DNA from: Sphingobium lignivorans
Lineage (GTDB): Bacteria; Pseudomonadota; Alphaproteobacteria; Sphingomonadales; Sphingomonadaceae
Direction of reading: 5' to 3'
Assembly: GCF_014203955.1 (NCBI RefSeq)
Contig: NZ_JACHKA010000001.1
Location: forward strand, 1,488,001-1,552,000
DNA length: 64,000 nt
The stretch's first letter is position 1; every line of letters begins with the position of its first letter. The position numbers and the translations under genes were made by a program. Shown here one piece after another: positions 19,986-34,900 of the stretch. The notes below the pieces were generated by a model. The model was given only the letters and a program-made list of their open reading frames with translations. It had not been told where the DNA came from and searched no databases.

Positions 19986-22900
19986 ATGCCTGCTCGTTCG
20001 TCTGTTCGTTCCGCTACGCTGAAGTCCCTGCCGATTTTTGGCCTGTCCCTCGCCGGTCTGCTCCCCATGACGGCGCCTGCATTCGCGCAGACGCTCCCCA
20101 CGGGCGGCCAGATCGTGATGGGTCAGGCAGCGATCGAGACCCACGGGCAGACAACAACCGTGCAGCAATCGTCGTCCAAGGCGATCATCGACTGGAACGG
20201 CTTCTCCGTCGCCAAAGGTGCGACGGTGGACTTCCGCAATGGCAAGAACGGCGCGACCCTCAACCGGGTCAAGGGCAACGAGGCGAGCCTCATCAATGGT
20301 CTGATGAAGAGCGAGGGCTCGGTCTACCTCATTAACAAGAACGGCATTGTCGTCGGCAAGACGGGCGAGATCAATGTCGGTGGGCGTTTCGTCGGTTCGA
20401 CCCAGGACATGTCCAACGAGAGCTTCCTGGCAGGCGGTGATCTCACGCTCTCGGGTGCGAGCGAAGCGACGATCGTCAACTACGGCAAGATCGGCAGCGT
20501 CGGCGGCGACGTCGCGCTCGTCGCGGCGAAGGTCATCAATGAAGGCGAGATCCGCGCCGCGAACGGCGACGTGGGCTTGCTGGCAGGCTATCAGGTGCTG
20601 CTGCGCGACCAGGCGCTTTCGGACGGCAAGTTCTCCGTGGTGATCGGCGGCGTCGGTACATCGGTGACCAACGCGGGATCGATCGAGGCCGTGAATGCCG
20701 AACTGCGCGCGCAGGGCGGTAACGTCTACGCGCTCGCCGGTAACACCAGCGGCGTGATCAACGCCACGGGTGTGTCCACCCGGGACGGCCGCATCTTCCT
20801 CACCGCCGGCGAAGGCGGCGAGGCGCACATTTCCGGCACGCTCGCGGCGCGCAAGGCGGACGGCGCCGGCGGCACGATCGAAGTGACCGGCACCAACATC
20901 CTGCTCGATCAGGGCGCCAAGCTCGACGCATCCGGCACCACGGGCGGCACGGTGCTGGTCGGCGGCGACTGGCAGGGCGGGGCGGACGCCTCGCTCCGCG
21001 TTGCCGATCATGATCTGCAGACGGCCAACGCCGTTGTGATGGCGCCGAATGCGACGATCGACGTTTCCGGCACCGAAGGCGCGGGTGGCACGGCGGTGCT
21101 GTGGTCCGACGCCTATACCAACTTCACCGGCCGGATCGATGCGCACGGCGCGACCAACGGCGGCATGGTCGAGACCTCCTCGAAGGGCAATCTTCAGGCC
21201 GTGGGCCAGGTCGACGCGTCGGGCGTCGCCGGCAAGGCCGGCCAGTGGCTGCTCGATCCTGCCGACATCACCATTTCGTCGGCCGCCACCAACAACGGCA
21301 ACTTCGCGGGCAGCGACCCGTTCACTTTCACGCCCACGAGCTCGACTTCGGTCGCCAACGTTTCCCAGATCAACAGCGCCCTCAGTGCCGGCACCAGCGT
21401 CCGCATCGCAACCGGCACGACCTCGCCGACCGGCGGTTTCGGAGACATCACGCTCGACGCGGGCGCCACCATTGCCAAGACGGGATCGGCCGATGCGACG
21501 CTGAGCCTGCTGGCCTATCGCCACATCAAGCTGAACGGCTCCATCACTGCGTCAGGTGCCGGGACCGGCAAGCTCAACGTCGTGCTGAACAGCCGCTACG
21601 ATGATGCCGCGAACGGAACGCGCGTGGGTAGCGTCGCGGTTGCCGGCAGCATCAATACCAATGGCGGCAACCTCATCATCGGCGGCGGCGTGGATGCTGC
21701 CGGCGCGGCGCAGGATGCCGCGACGAGCGGCGTCGACATCACTGGCGTGATCAACGCGAGCGGCGGCAACGTCGCCATCAAGGGTGCCAATACCGGCTCT
21801 GCCAGCAACGGCATCCGCTTCGGCAGCGGCGGCTCGATCATCACCTCGGGAACGGGGAGCATCTCGATCGAGGGCTCGGCGACCGGGAGCAATCATGCCA
21901 TCTCGATCCTGAGCGGGGCCGGGGCGATCACCGCGGGTAGCGGCGGCATCCTCCTGAAGGGCACCGCGCAGACCGGCTCGGCGATTTCAAGCGCATCCAC
22001 GGCGGACATCACCAGCGCCGGGGGCATCACGCTCACCGGCAACAGGAACGTGACGATCACCAACAGGCTGGTCGCCTCCGGGGCGTCCGGCGCGATCAAC
22101 GTTGGCACGACCGCCGGCAACATCAGCCTGGGCGCCCTCAGCGGCCCGGGCGACATCACCGTCGTGAGCCCGGGAACACTGGCATTCGGCGCCGTCACCC
22201 AGACCGGTGCCGGCAACATGCTGTTCTCCAGCGGCGGCGCGCTCTCCACCACCGCCACGATCAGCAAGACCGGCGGCGACCTCTCGACGCTTACGCTCAA
22301 GGCGGCCACCGATCTTTCGGTCGGCGGCGCGATCACTGCGTCGACCGGTGGCAAGATCAACGTCTATCTCAACAGCCGGGCCAATGACGGCGCATCGGGC
22401 ACGATCACGATCAGCAAGAGCATCGGGACCGCGGGCGGTGACCTGGTGGCATGGGGCGGATCGGCCCTGCCCAATCTCGCGGATCTCGCAGCCACCGGCT
22501 CGGCGAAATCCACCGCCATCGATGCCCATGGCATCCTGGTCACGGGCACCGGCACCACGCTGGATGCGGCGGGCGGCAATATCGGCCTGGCGGGTGAAGC
22601 CCATAGCGTGAAGGGCAATTCCGGCAATGCGGCTGTGCGCTTCGAGGCCGGCACCGTCATCAAGACCAGCGGAACGGGCTCGATCGGAATCAAGGCCACC
22701 GGCAATGCCAATTACGGCCTTGTCAGTCTCGCGACCATGTCCACCACCTCCGGTGCCATCAACCTCCTGGGGACAAGCGCCGGTGCTGCCTTCGCAGGCG
22801 TCGGCGTGCTCCTGTCGAATGGCGCGGTGGTGTCGACCGGGTCCGGCAACATCACGATGCAGGGTCAGGCGACGGGTGCCGACACCGGGCTAATGATCAA

Positions 22901-25900
22901 CTCCAATACAGGGGCGGGGATCACCTCGACGAGCGGCAAGATTAGCCTGACCGGCACGGCGAGCGGCGCGAATGCCGTCGAAGGCATCGCCTTCATCGGT
23001 GCGGGCGTCCAGACGATCAGCACCGGCGGTGCGATCAGCATGACCGCCAGCGGCGGCACGACCTCCTTCAACAATGGTGTGCGGCCCAAGACGGCGTTGC
23101 TGCTCGGTGTCGGCGGCACCCCCCTTACGATCAGCGCTGGCGGCGATCTCACGATCAATGCGAGTGCGACGAGCGCGGCTGACACGGCGATCACGGCACA
23201 GGCGGGCGGGGCCTCTTCGCAACTGCCAAGCGGCTCCTTCATCAGCAGCGGCGGTACGCTGTCGATCAATGCCGGCGCGCCCAGCAAGGGCATCGTCATG
23301 GGTGACATGGCGATTACGGCGGGCAGCAACGCATCCATCGAATCCAGCAGCGGCGACATCACCTTCGGCCAGTTCACGTCGAACGGCGGAACGGTTTCGG
23401 TGAAGGCTGCGGGCAAGCTGACGACGGGCGCCGTGAATCTGGCGACCACAGGCAATACCTTGCTGCAGGGCGACGGGCTGTCGCTCGGCGCGATCACCAA
23501 GAAGGGCTCGGCAGCGGGCGCTTCGAACCTGACCATCAAGTCTACCACGAACATTGTCCTGGACAATGACATCACCACGGAAAGTGGTGCCGGCAAGATG
23601 AACGTCACCCTGAACAGCCGATCGAATGACGGCGCGACGGGGTCCATCACGGTCAACAAGAAGATCGCGTCGGGTGGGGGCGACATCAACTTCTATGGTG
23701 GCTCGGCGGCCGACATGAGTGGTGCCGCCATTGGCTCCACCACCGGTATTTCCGTCTCGCTCCTCGCCGGATCGACGGTCGACGCGAACGGAGGCAACAT
23801 CTTCATGCGTGGCGGCGACCTGAATTCGGTCGCCTCGAACGGCATCTTTCTGGGCGGTACCGTTACCACGAACGGCACCGGCGGTATCACTGGCTACGGT
23901 AACACCGGCTCCAACTATACGGGCGTGTACATCGCCGGCGCAACCATGGCCGCCGGGGATGGTGGCATCAAGCTCGTCGGCGCCACCAGCAACATCGGTT
24001 CGCCTGCAAATGGCTCGGGAGTTCGGATCGCAGGCAGCGTCGCGGCAAACATCACGACGACGGGCGACCTGACGCTCACCGGAACCTCCACTGGATATCT
24101 CGGGATCCGTGTCGATACGAGTGCGGCAGGGACCGTCCTCAAGGGCACCAATGTTGCGCTGAACGGCTACTCGCTGGGGGGCGCGACCAGCACCAACGGC
24201 ATCTTGTTCTCCAACACCCAGGACATCAAGATCACCGGTACCAACAAGGTTACGATCACCGGAACCGGCGGTGCCACGAATGCGGGCGGCACCAGCAAAT
24301 CCGCAATCTCCTTCGGCACGGCCACCAGCAACCCGGCCATGGCGACGATCGAGGCCGGAAGCGGCGGTGTGCTGATCGACGGGACCGGCGCGGACAGCAA
24401 CGCCACCTTCAGTTTCGACACCTGGATGGGGACGGCCGACGAGACGGCGCCGAACATCAAAATCGTCTCGGCCGGCGCCGTTGAAATGCTCGGCAACAGG
24501 GGCGTTGTCTACCGCGGAACCATCACTCAAACGGGCGGCGGCGCAAGCAAGCTCAGCGCGCAAGCGGGCGTGGTCTTGCTCAACAAATATACCGGCACGA
24601 ATGCCGACTCGCTGACGCTCAGCAACCTGTCGGGCAATATTCGCGTGCTCGGAACAATTGCCACGACCAAGGATCTCAAGATCGAGGCAGCCGGGGTCGG
24701 GGGGTCGGTGCTCGTATCCGGGAGTCCGGTGGCCACAGATGCGGCGCTCACTTCGGGTGGCGCGCTCATCATCACGGCGCTTGAAGGTGTTACCACCCAG
24801 GCGCTCAGCCAGACAGGCACGACCGGCGTGGTCGAGATCCGTTCGGATACCGGTGCCGTCTCGACCGGCGCGATCGACATCCGGACCGCCGCTCGCACCG
24901 ACATCAAGGCGGCAACGACGCTGACGACCGGCGCCATCACCCTGAACGGCGCCAGCGCCGTCACGCTCGATGCGGGCGCGGCACTGACCCCCGCCGTCAT
25001 CACCAAGAAGGCCATCGCAACCGGTGCGTCCTCCCTGACGCTCAAGTCGGCGAGTGACATCACCATCGGCAACGCGATCACGACCGAAGCCAATGCCGGG
25101 AAACTGGACGTCACGATCAACGCCCGCTCCGGCGGTGCGGCGATCGGCACTGTCCGGGTGAACGCGGATGTCATCACGCAGGGCGGCGCGATTGCGATCG
25201 GGGGCGGCGCCACCGGCGCCGAGGGCGCGATGGGCTCCACCAATAGCGGCATTCTGCTCGCGAGCGGCATCAAGCTCGACGCGCGGCGCGCGGGCACCGA
25301 TGGCGGAAACATCTCGCTGATTTCCAAGGCCACCTCCGCCGACGCGATCTGGCTCAACTCGACCAGCTCTATTCTCAGCAGCGGTTCGGGCTCCATCACG
25401 CTCGACGGCGACGCCTCGGCGAGCACCGGCGGCCGCGGCATCACCATCAGCGGCAGCACGATCCAGACGGGAACCGGCGCGATCTCGTTGACCGGCAAGT
25501 CGAACACCTGGGCCGCGATCGGCATCAACAACCCCACGGACACGCTGATCTCCACGGCCGGCGACGTCACACTGACCGGCTCTTCGCCCACAAACACTGG
25601 CATCTGGAAGTCGAACACCGGTCTTTTGACGGTCACCGGCCGGAACGTGACGCTGGATGGCAAGTCCACCGGCGGCGCGAACAGCATTCAGGGCATCTTC
25701 CTCAACCATAACGGCGCGGTGGATATCACTGGCACCAACTCGGTGACGCTGAAAGGGACGGGCGGCGCGCTCGCCGGTACCTCCAGCGCATCCGCGATCA
25801 CATTCGGCAGCAGCAGCTACAACACCGCTGTCACGATCAACGCCGGCTCCGGCGGCCTCTCCATCGACGCCAATGCCGAAAGCACCGCCGCCTGGGGCTT

Positions 25901-28900
25901 CGACAATTACTCGCCTTCGGGTGCCTCGGCCGTCAAATATAATGTGGCTGGCGCGATCAACGTGACGTCCAACAAGGGCGTGCTCATGTATGGCAAGATC
26001 ACCCAGACCGGGTCGGCTGCCAGCACGATCACCTCGACCGGCGGGACTGTCGTGCTCGGTCGTACCGGCTTTGTGGACACCAGCTTCGAGGGCGCGCTCA
26101 CCGCTTCCGGCCTCGACGTCAACTCGGGTGCTCTGAGCGTCGGCGGCGCGCTTTCCGCCACCGCGACGGGCACGGCCATCAACCTGGGAACTGTCACCGC
26201 CAAATCGTCGATGATGCTGGATGCCGTTACGTCGATCACCACCGGCACGATCACGCAGCCTTCCAACACCAATACCGGCGATCTCACCCTGAAGGCCGGC
26301 ACGACGATCTCGACCGGCGCGATCAACTGGGCCACCGGCAACATGACGCTCAGCGCCGGCTCGGACCTGACCCCGGCGGCGATCACGAAGATCGCCGGAT
26401 CCCTGGGAACCTCGACGCTCACGGTGAAGTCCAATGGCAACGTCACGGTCGCGAATGCGATCCAGGCGGCTGCCGGCGCCGGACCGCTCAACGTCACCCT
26501 CAACAGCCGTGCCGCCGATGCGGCGAACGGCACGGTGACCGTGTCCACCGCCATCACCACGCGTGGCGGCAACATCCTGCTGCGCGGCGGATCGTCTGCG
26601 CTTGCGACGATCAGCGACCCGTCCGCATCCGCAGCGGCCTTCACCGCTTTCGCAACGGAAATGGGCAAGACCGGGACGGCCATCAACCTGTCCAATGCAG
26701 GCCTGCTGAACGCGGGCGGCGGCGACATCCAGCTTCGCGGCACGTCCGCGACGGCCGGGCTCAGCCTCACCGCCGGAACGCTGGCCACCACCGGCACCGG
26801 CGCGATCAAGCTCTACGGCTACAGCTCGTCGGCAACGGCGAGCGGGGCGGGGAGCGCGGTCAATATCACTGGCGCGAACGTATCGACCGTCGATGGCGAC
26901 CTGACCGTCGTCGGCGCGACGAACCAGCTCGCCAATTCGGACGCCGTGCATCTTGAAAATGCATCGGTCACCTCGTCCAAGGGCAATGTCCTGATCGCCG
27001 GCGCATCCAGGCGCGGCGCGGCCGGCACCGGGAACCTGACCGGCGTGGTCATGAAGAATGCCATCGTCGGCGTGAATGGCGCCGGCGCGGCGGGCAACCT
27101 CACCATCATCGGCCAGGGCGGCGGCGGTGCCACCGGCGGCGTCGGCGTCTATGTGGCGGGCGGCTCCGTGGTCTCCACCTCCTCGGGCACGACCTCGATC
27201 CTCGGCGGAAGCGGCGGCGGTTCCGGGACGACCAACTACGGCATCTATCTCGACCAGAACGGCAGCGCTTCTCCGCTCGTGAACACCACGGGTAGCGGCG
27301 CGGTGACGCTGGAAGGCCGCATCGGAGGGCTCGACAACCAGACCATCGGCGGCACGGACATCGGCATCTATCAGGGACCGAACGGTTCGGCTGTGATCGG
27401 AAACGGTGGCAGCGGCGGCCTCACGCTGATCGCCAACAAGATGGCGCTCAACAATGGCGGCGGCAGCCCCGCGCTGCTGAACACCACCGGCGCCCTGGTG
27501 CTTCGCCCGCAGGCGGGCGGCAACTTCATCGTCGACAGCAACATCCTGCCGGCGCTGATCGCGAACAACAGCTATCGGGCGAATTATTCGTCGGTCACCT
27601 TCGGCTCGACGGATGCCGCCTCGCTGATCTTCAACACCACGGCGACAGCGAACACTTACGCCGCAACGGCGCCTCTCAACCTCGCATCGGGCGGGACCAT
27701 CGCGATCGGTGGCACCGGTCCGCTGACGGCTGCGGGCGGTCTCGCCCTGCAAGCCGGCGGTGCCGTGACGCAGTCGGTGGCGATCACGACCAACTCGCTG
27801 CGTGGCAAGGCTGGCTCGCTGACCCTCACCAACGCCCTCAACGAGATCGCCGGGCTGGGGCCGATGGCTGTGACGAGCGATCTGTCGCTCGCGACGCGGA
27901 ACGGGCTGACGATCAACGGAGCAGTCACCACCGGGACCGGTCTCGTCCGCGCCGGGGGTGATCTCACCTTCGCCGCAGGGAGCTCGCTGGCCGCCTCAGG
28001 CGCGGGCACGGCCCTCAACCTGACCACCGGCACGAAGGTCATCAATCAGGCGGGTGCCTCGGCGCTCTCCACGCCCGGCGGCCGCTGGCTGCTCTGGTCC
28101 CAGGCGCCGACGAGCGACTCGCTGGACGCGCTGGCTTATGGCTTCCGCCAGTATGGCGCCGTCTATGGCGCCACGGCGCCGGCCCTCGCGACGGGCAATG
28201 GCGTGCTCTACACCGACACGCCCTCTGTCTCGGTGGCGCTGACCGGCACCTATAGCCGGGATTATGACGGCACGACCGATGCCGCCCTGGCGCAGTCCAA
28301 CTTCGTCGCCACGGGTCTCACCGGCACGGAGCGCGCAACGGTCTACTCCACCGCCTCCTTCGATACGAAGAACGTGGGAACCGGCAAGACCATCCTCGCC
28401 GACGACCTGGCGGTCGTGGTCCGCGACGGCAGCGTGAAGGTGTTCGGCTACACGCTGTCCAACTTCTCCGCGACGGGTGCGATCGGCGTCATCACGCCCA
28501 AGCTCCTGACAGCCGGCCTCACCGGCAATGTCAGCAAGGTCTATGACGCCGGCTTGTCCGCTGTCATGCAGGCTTCCAACTACACGCTGACAGGCGTGAT
28601 CGATGGGGAAACGGTTGACCTCGTCAAGCCCGCGAACGGCCTCTTTGCCGACAAGAATGCCGGCAATAACAAGCTGGTAACGGTCGGTGGCCTGGCGCTC
28701 AGCGGCGCTGATGCCTCGAACTACACGGTTGCTTCCAGCGTCTCGGGCAACATCGGCACGATCACGCCGAAGGAACTGACCGCGAGCCTCACGGGCGTGG
28801 TGAGCAAGACCTATGACGGTTCGACCGTTGCGGCGGTCATGGCCTCGAACGTGGCGTTCGATGGTGTCCTCGGGCTGGATGCGGTTACTGCCGCCAGCGG

Positions 28901-31900
28901 TCTGACCGGCACTTATGCGGACAGGAATGCGGGAACGGGCAAGATCATCGACGCCCAGGGCCTGAGGCTGACCGGCGTCGACGCCGCGAACTACACCGTC
29001 TCCTCGAGCGTTTCCGGCGCGATCGGCACGATCCTCGCCAAGGCGCTCACCCTGACGGCCGTGGCCGACAGCAAGACCTATGACGGCACGACGCTCTCCG
29101 GCGGAACGGTCCGGGTAACCGGTCTCGTGCTCGGCGACGACGTCAGCGCAACGCAGTCGTTCAACAGCCGTGATGCAGGGGCTCGCACGCTGCAGGTCGA
29201 CGATGTCTACGTGATTTCCGACGGATTTGGCGGCGCCAACTATGTCGTCACGAAGGGCGCCGAAGTCAGCGGAACGATCGCAAAGCGCCTCGTGACCACC
29301 ACGGTCAATGCCCAGGACAAGATCTATGACGGCCAGACCGGGGCAACGGGGAGCTTCTCCTCTCTCGCCAACCGCCTGCTGAGCGACGATGTCTCGCTCG
29401 ACACCAGCAATGGCCATCTGGCCTTCCTGGACCGCAATGCCGGAACCGGCAAGGCGGTGGTCGCCAGCGGCTATGGCCTGACCGGGGCGGACGCCGCCAA
29501 CTATACGCTCGGTGCCATTGGTGCGGGCGTGGCCAATATCGACAAGGCGACGCTGACCCTCACCGCGGTGGCGGATAGCAAGACCTATGACGGCAACACG
29601 CTCTCGGCGGCAACGGTCCTGTCCTCCGGTCTGATTTCCGGTGACATGGTCGTGGCGACGCAGGCGTTCGACAGCAAGAATGCGGGCAGCCGCAATCTCT
29701 CGGTCAACGGCTGGACGATCAGCGACGGCAACGGTGGCGGCAACTATGTCGTCGCCAAGGTCGATGCGCTCGGGACCATCGGAAAGAAGACGATCTCGGG
29801 ACAGCTCAGCGGCATCATCAGCAAGGTCTATGACGGCACCACCAACGCGGTGCTTTCCGGAACCAGCCTCGATGGCGTTCTCTCCGGAGACACAGTCGTG
29901 GTCTCGGCCGGGCTCGCTACCTATGCCGACAAGAATGCCGGTGCGAACAAGCTGGTGACCGTCACGGGCATGGCCCTGGGTGGTGCTGACGGGGGCAACT
30001 ATGTCCTCGCTCAGGATCATGCGTCGGCTCATGTCGGAACGATCACGGCTCGCCAGGTCGTCGCTGCCAGCACGGGTGCCGGCGCCAAGACCTATGACGG
30101 CTCGAACCTGCTCGCCAATGGCCAGCTCGGGACGATCTCGTTCGTCGCGGCGGACGCCGACACGCTCGCCATGATGGCGTCCGACGGCGTGACTTTCGAC
30201 AGCAGCGGCGTCAGCGGCACGCTCGTCGATCGCAATGCCGGCACGGGCAAGGTGGTGACCCTCACGGGCTATGCGCTCGCCAATAACGGCCATGGAAACT
30301 ATGTTCTGGCGGGTTCGACCGCACAGGGCATGGCGGACGTCGCTCGCAAGGCGTTGGTGCTCACCGCGGTGACCGACCACAAGGTCTATGACGGCGCAGT
30401 GACCTCGCTGGGCGTGGTGCAGTCTTCCGGCCTGATCGCGGGCGACACGGTCTCCGCGACGCAGATCTTCGACAGCAAGGATGCCGGCGCCCGGATGCTG
30501 GTCGTCGACGACTATGCCGTTGCGGACGGCAATGGCGGCGGCAACTACGCCGTCACCAGGAACGCCGCGGCGGGCCTGATCGACAAGCGGGCGGTCAGCA
30601 CGAGCCTCATCGCCAACGACAAGGTCTATGACGGCACGACGGCTGCGACCGGCAGCTTCGGCACGATCAACAATGTCGTGTCGGGCGAGGCGCTGAACGT
30701 TGTCGGCACATTGACCTTCGACAGCCGCAATGCCGGTGCCAACCGGGCGGTCTCCGTCTCGGACGCTACCCTCACCGGGGCGGACGCGCGAAACTATGTG
30801 CTTGATCCGATTGCCGATGGCAGCGCTTCGATCAGCAAAGCGAACCTGATCCTCACCGCCGGTGTCGACACGAAGGTCTATGACGGGAAGACCGACTCCG
30901 CGGGGACTGTCGTCGCGACCGGCCTCGGCGCGGGCGACAGCTTCACGGCGACGCAGAGCTTCGACGGCAAGGACGCCGGCATTCGTACGCTGAACGTGAA
31001 TGGCGGCTATCAGGTGCTGGATGGCAATGGCGGCGACAACTACATCGTCACCCTCGCTACCAACGCCGGCACCATCACCAAGCGCGTGGTGACGACGGGC
31101 GTCATCGTCGACAGCAAGGTCTACGACGGCACGACCGACGCCACCGGCAGCTTCAGCGTTCTGGACAATGTCCTGACCGGCGAAACCGTCCTGATGGACG
31201 GCGGTATCCTCACCTTCGCCGACAGGAACGCCGGCGTGGGCAAGGCGGTCACCGTGACTGGGGCGACGCTCACTGGTGCCGATGCCGGCAACTACGTGCT
31301 CAGCACCGTCGCGAACGGCACCGGCACCATCACCGCCAGGGAGCTGACGCTCACGGCGGTCGCCGATACCAAGATCTATGATGGTGGCGTCGGCTCTTCC
31401 GGCTTCGTCCACATCGATGGGCTGGTGACTGGCGACAATGTGATCGCGACGCAGGTCTTCGACGGCAAGACGGCAGGCGACCACCTGCTGCAGGTCAAGG
31501 ACTGGACGGTCAGTGACGGCAATCGTGGCGACAACTACACCGTCCGCATCGGCGACGCGGTGGCCGGCACGATCGAAAAGCGCGTCATCAACGCGGCGGT
31601 CATCGTCAATGACAAGGTCTATGACGGCACCACTGCGGCGGTCGGCACCTTCGCCGGTCTGACCGGCTACGTCTCGGGCGACGACATCGGAATGGACAGC
31701 AGCAGCGGCACGCTGGCATTCCTCGATCGCAACGCCGGAAACGGCAAGGCGGTCACGGTCACCGGCGCAAATCTGAGCGGTGCTGACGCGGGCAACTACG
31801 TGCTCGGCAACGTGGCGAGCGGCACGGCCAACATCGCGAAGGCGACACTGACGCTGACGGCGTCCGACGACGCCAAGGTGTATGACGGCACGGTTCTCTC

Positions 31901-34900
31901 CAACGGGATCGTCGGAGTGACGGGTCTCGTCAACGGCGACCTGATTGACGGCGTGACGCAGGCGTTCGACAGCAAGGCTGCGGGCAACCGCGCCCTGAAG
32001 GTGAACGGCTGGACGATCACGGACGGCAACGAGGGCGGCAACTACACGGTGGTGAAGGTCGATGCGGCCGGCACGATCGACCGCAAGACGATCAGCGGCG
32101 CGCTCGCCGGCGTGGTCAGCAAGGTCTATGACGGCACGGACGCCGCGACGATCCTGCCGACCAACCTCGACGGCGTGATCGCAGGCGACTCCGTTACGGT
32201 CACGGCGGCCAACGCCAGCTATGCCGACAAGAATGCCGGCACGAACAAGCTGGTCACGGTGAGCGGCATGGTGCTGAACGGCATGGATGCGGCGAACTAT
32301 GTGCTCGACCAGGATCATGCTTCGGCTCATGTCGGCACGATCACGGCGCGCCAGGTCACCCTGAGCACCACCGGACATGGCGCCAAGGTCTATGACGGCA
32401 CCACGCACCTCGGCGCGGCGCAGCTCGGTACGCTCAGCTTCGTGCTGGCGGACGGCGACGCCACGACCTCGGCCCTGCTCCTTGCGGACGGGGTGACGGC
32501 GGATGCCTCCATGGTCTTCGGCACCTTCGACGATCGCAACGCCGGCACCGGCAAGGGCGTCACGCTCAGCGGCTATGCTCTCGCGAACAACGCGCTCGGC
32601 AACTATGTGCTGGCGAACGACACGGTCCATGGCCTGGCCAACATCGCGAAGGCGACACTGACGCTGACGGCGTCCGGCGACGCCAAGGTGTATGACGGCA
32701 CGGTTCTCTCCAACGGCATCGTCGGAGTGACGGGTCTGGTCAACGGCGACCTGATCGACGGCGTGACGCAGGCGTTCGACAGCAAGGCTGCGGGCAACCG
32801 CGCCCTGAAGGTGAACGGCTGGACGATCACGGACGGCAACGAGGGCGGCAACTACACGGTGGTGAAGGTCGATGCGGCCGGCACGATCGACCGCAAGACG
32901 ATCAGCGGCGCGCTCGCCGGCGTGGTCAGCAAGGTCTATGACGGCACGGACGCCGCAACGATCCTGCCGACCAACCTCGACGGCGTGATCGCAGGCGACT
33001 CCGTTACGGTCACGGCAGCCAACGCCAGCTATGCCGACAAGAATGCCGGCACGAACAAGCTGGTCACGGTGAGCGGCATGGTGCTGAACGGCACGGATGC
33101 GGCGAACTATGTGCTCGACCAGGATCATGCTTCGGCTCATGTCGGCACGATCACGGCGCGCCAGGTAAGCCTGAGCACCACCGGACGCGGCACCAAGGTC
33201 TATGACGGCACCACGCACCTCGGGCTGGCGCAGATGGGCGACATCAGCTTCGTTGCCGCGCAAGGTGATGCGGATACCTGGGCTCTGTTGCAGGCGGACG
33301 GCGTGTGGCTGGATGACAGCGGCGTCACCGGTGTGCTGGCCGACCGCAATGCCGGCACTGGCAAGAGCGCTGTCCTTTCCGGCTTCGCCCTCGCCAACAA
33401 TGGCGCCGGCAACTACGTCCTGGCGTCGCCAGCGGCCCAGGCCGTGGTGGACGTGGCCCGCAAGACACTGACGCTGACCGCCTCGAGCGACAGCAAGGTG
33501 TATGACGGCTCGGTCCTCTCGGCAGGGAGCGTCATGGTCGACGGTCTGGTCGGCGGCGACACGCTGGTCGCAACGCAGTCCTTCGACAGCAGGAATGCCG
33601 GCAACCGCGCCCTGAAGGTCTCCAGCTCGGAGATCAGCGACGGCAACGGAGGCAACAACTATCTGGTGGTGAAGGTCGATGCCGCGGGCACGATCGCCAA
33701 GCGGACGGTATCCAGCGCGGTCAGCGCCAATGACAAGGTCTATGACGGCACCGTCACGGCAACCGGCACTTTCGCTGAGATCGTGAACAAGGTGTCCGGA
33801 GACCAGCTGACGGTGAATGCCGATCTCAGCTTCGCGGACAGGAATGCCGCTCTGGGCAAGATGGTGACGGTGACGAATGCGCGCCTCGAGGGTGCGGACG
33901 CTGCCAACTATCAGCTTGATCCCATTGCGGTGACCAGCAACGTCGCGACGATCCACAAGGCGGTGCTGACCCTGACGGCAAGCGCGGACCACAAGGTGTA
34001 TAACGGCGACAACCTCTCCTCGGGGATGGTTCAGCAGAGCGGCCTGGTCTCGGGCGACAGCTTCACGGCCACGCAGATCTTCGACAGCAAGAATGCGGGC
34101 AGCCGCACCCTTCAGGTCGATGGCTGGACGGTCGATGACGGCGTGGGCGGCAACAACTATGTCGTCGTTCGGGGCGCGGCTGCGGCCGGCGTCATCGATC
34201 GTCGCACGCTGACGACGTCGGTCCTGGTGGACAGCCGGGAATATGACGGGACGACGTCTGCGACTGGTGTGTTCGGTCAGCTCGATAATCTGGTGGCTGG
34301 CGAGGATGTGACGCTGCAGGGCGGCATCCTGTCCTTTGCGAACCGCAATGCGGGCACGGGCAAGACCGTGAACGTGAGCGGCGCGATGCTGGCCGGCGCG
34401 GATGCGGCGAACTACGTGCTGAGCACCGTGGCGAGCGGCACGGGCACGATCACGGCGAAGAACCTGATCCTGAACGCAGTGTCGGATACCAAGGTGTATG
34501 ATGGCCTGACGCACTCGAACGGTCTGGTCGAAGCGGTCGGTCTGGTGGGCGGCGACATCGTCAATGCCACCCAGAAGTTCGACGGCAAGAATGCCGGCGA
34601 TCGCCTGCTGCAGGTCGATGGCTGGACGGTTGCGGACGGCAATGGCGGCAACAACTATGTTGTCATCGTTGGCGGCAGCGCGACCGGCCGGATCACGCCG
34701 AAGGAACTGCAGGTCACCTCGCAGGTCGACAACAAGACCTATGACGGCACGACGGCGGCGACTGGCACGATGACGGGCCTGTTCGGGATCGTGGGTCATG
34801 ACGACGTCACGGTTCAGGGCAGCGGCCAGTTCACCTTCGTGGATCGCAATGCCGGCAACGGCAAGGCGGTGACGGTGAGCGGGGTGAGCCTGTCGGGTGC

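Noticed and set aside
22890..27752. A 1620-codon antisense open frame under the adhesin N-terminal half
   Set aside because: Same cause as above; composition is Arg/Asp/Gly-rich without protein-like motifs, and no promoter or ribosome site supports it.
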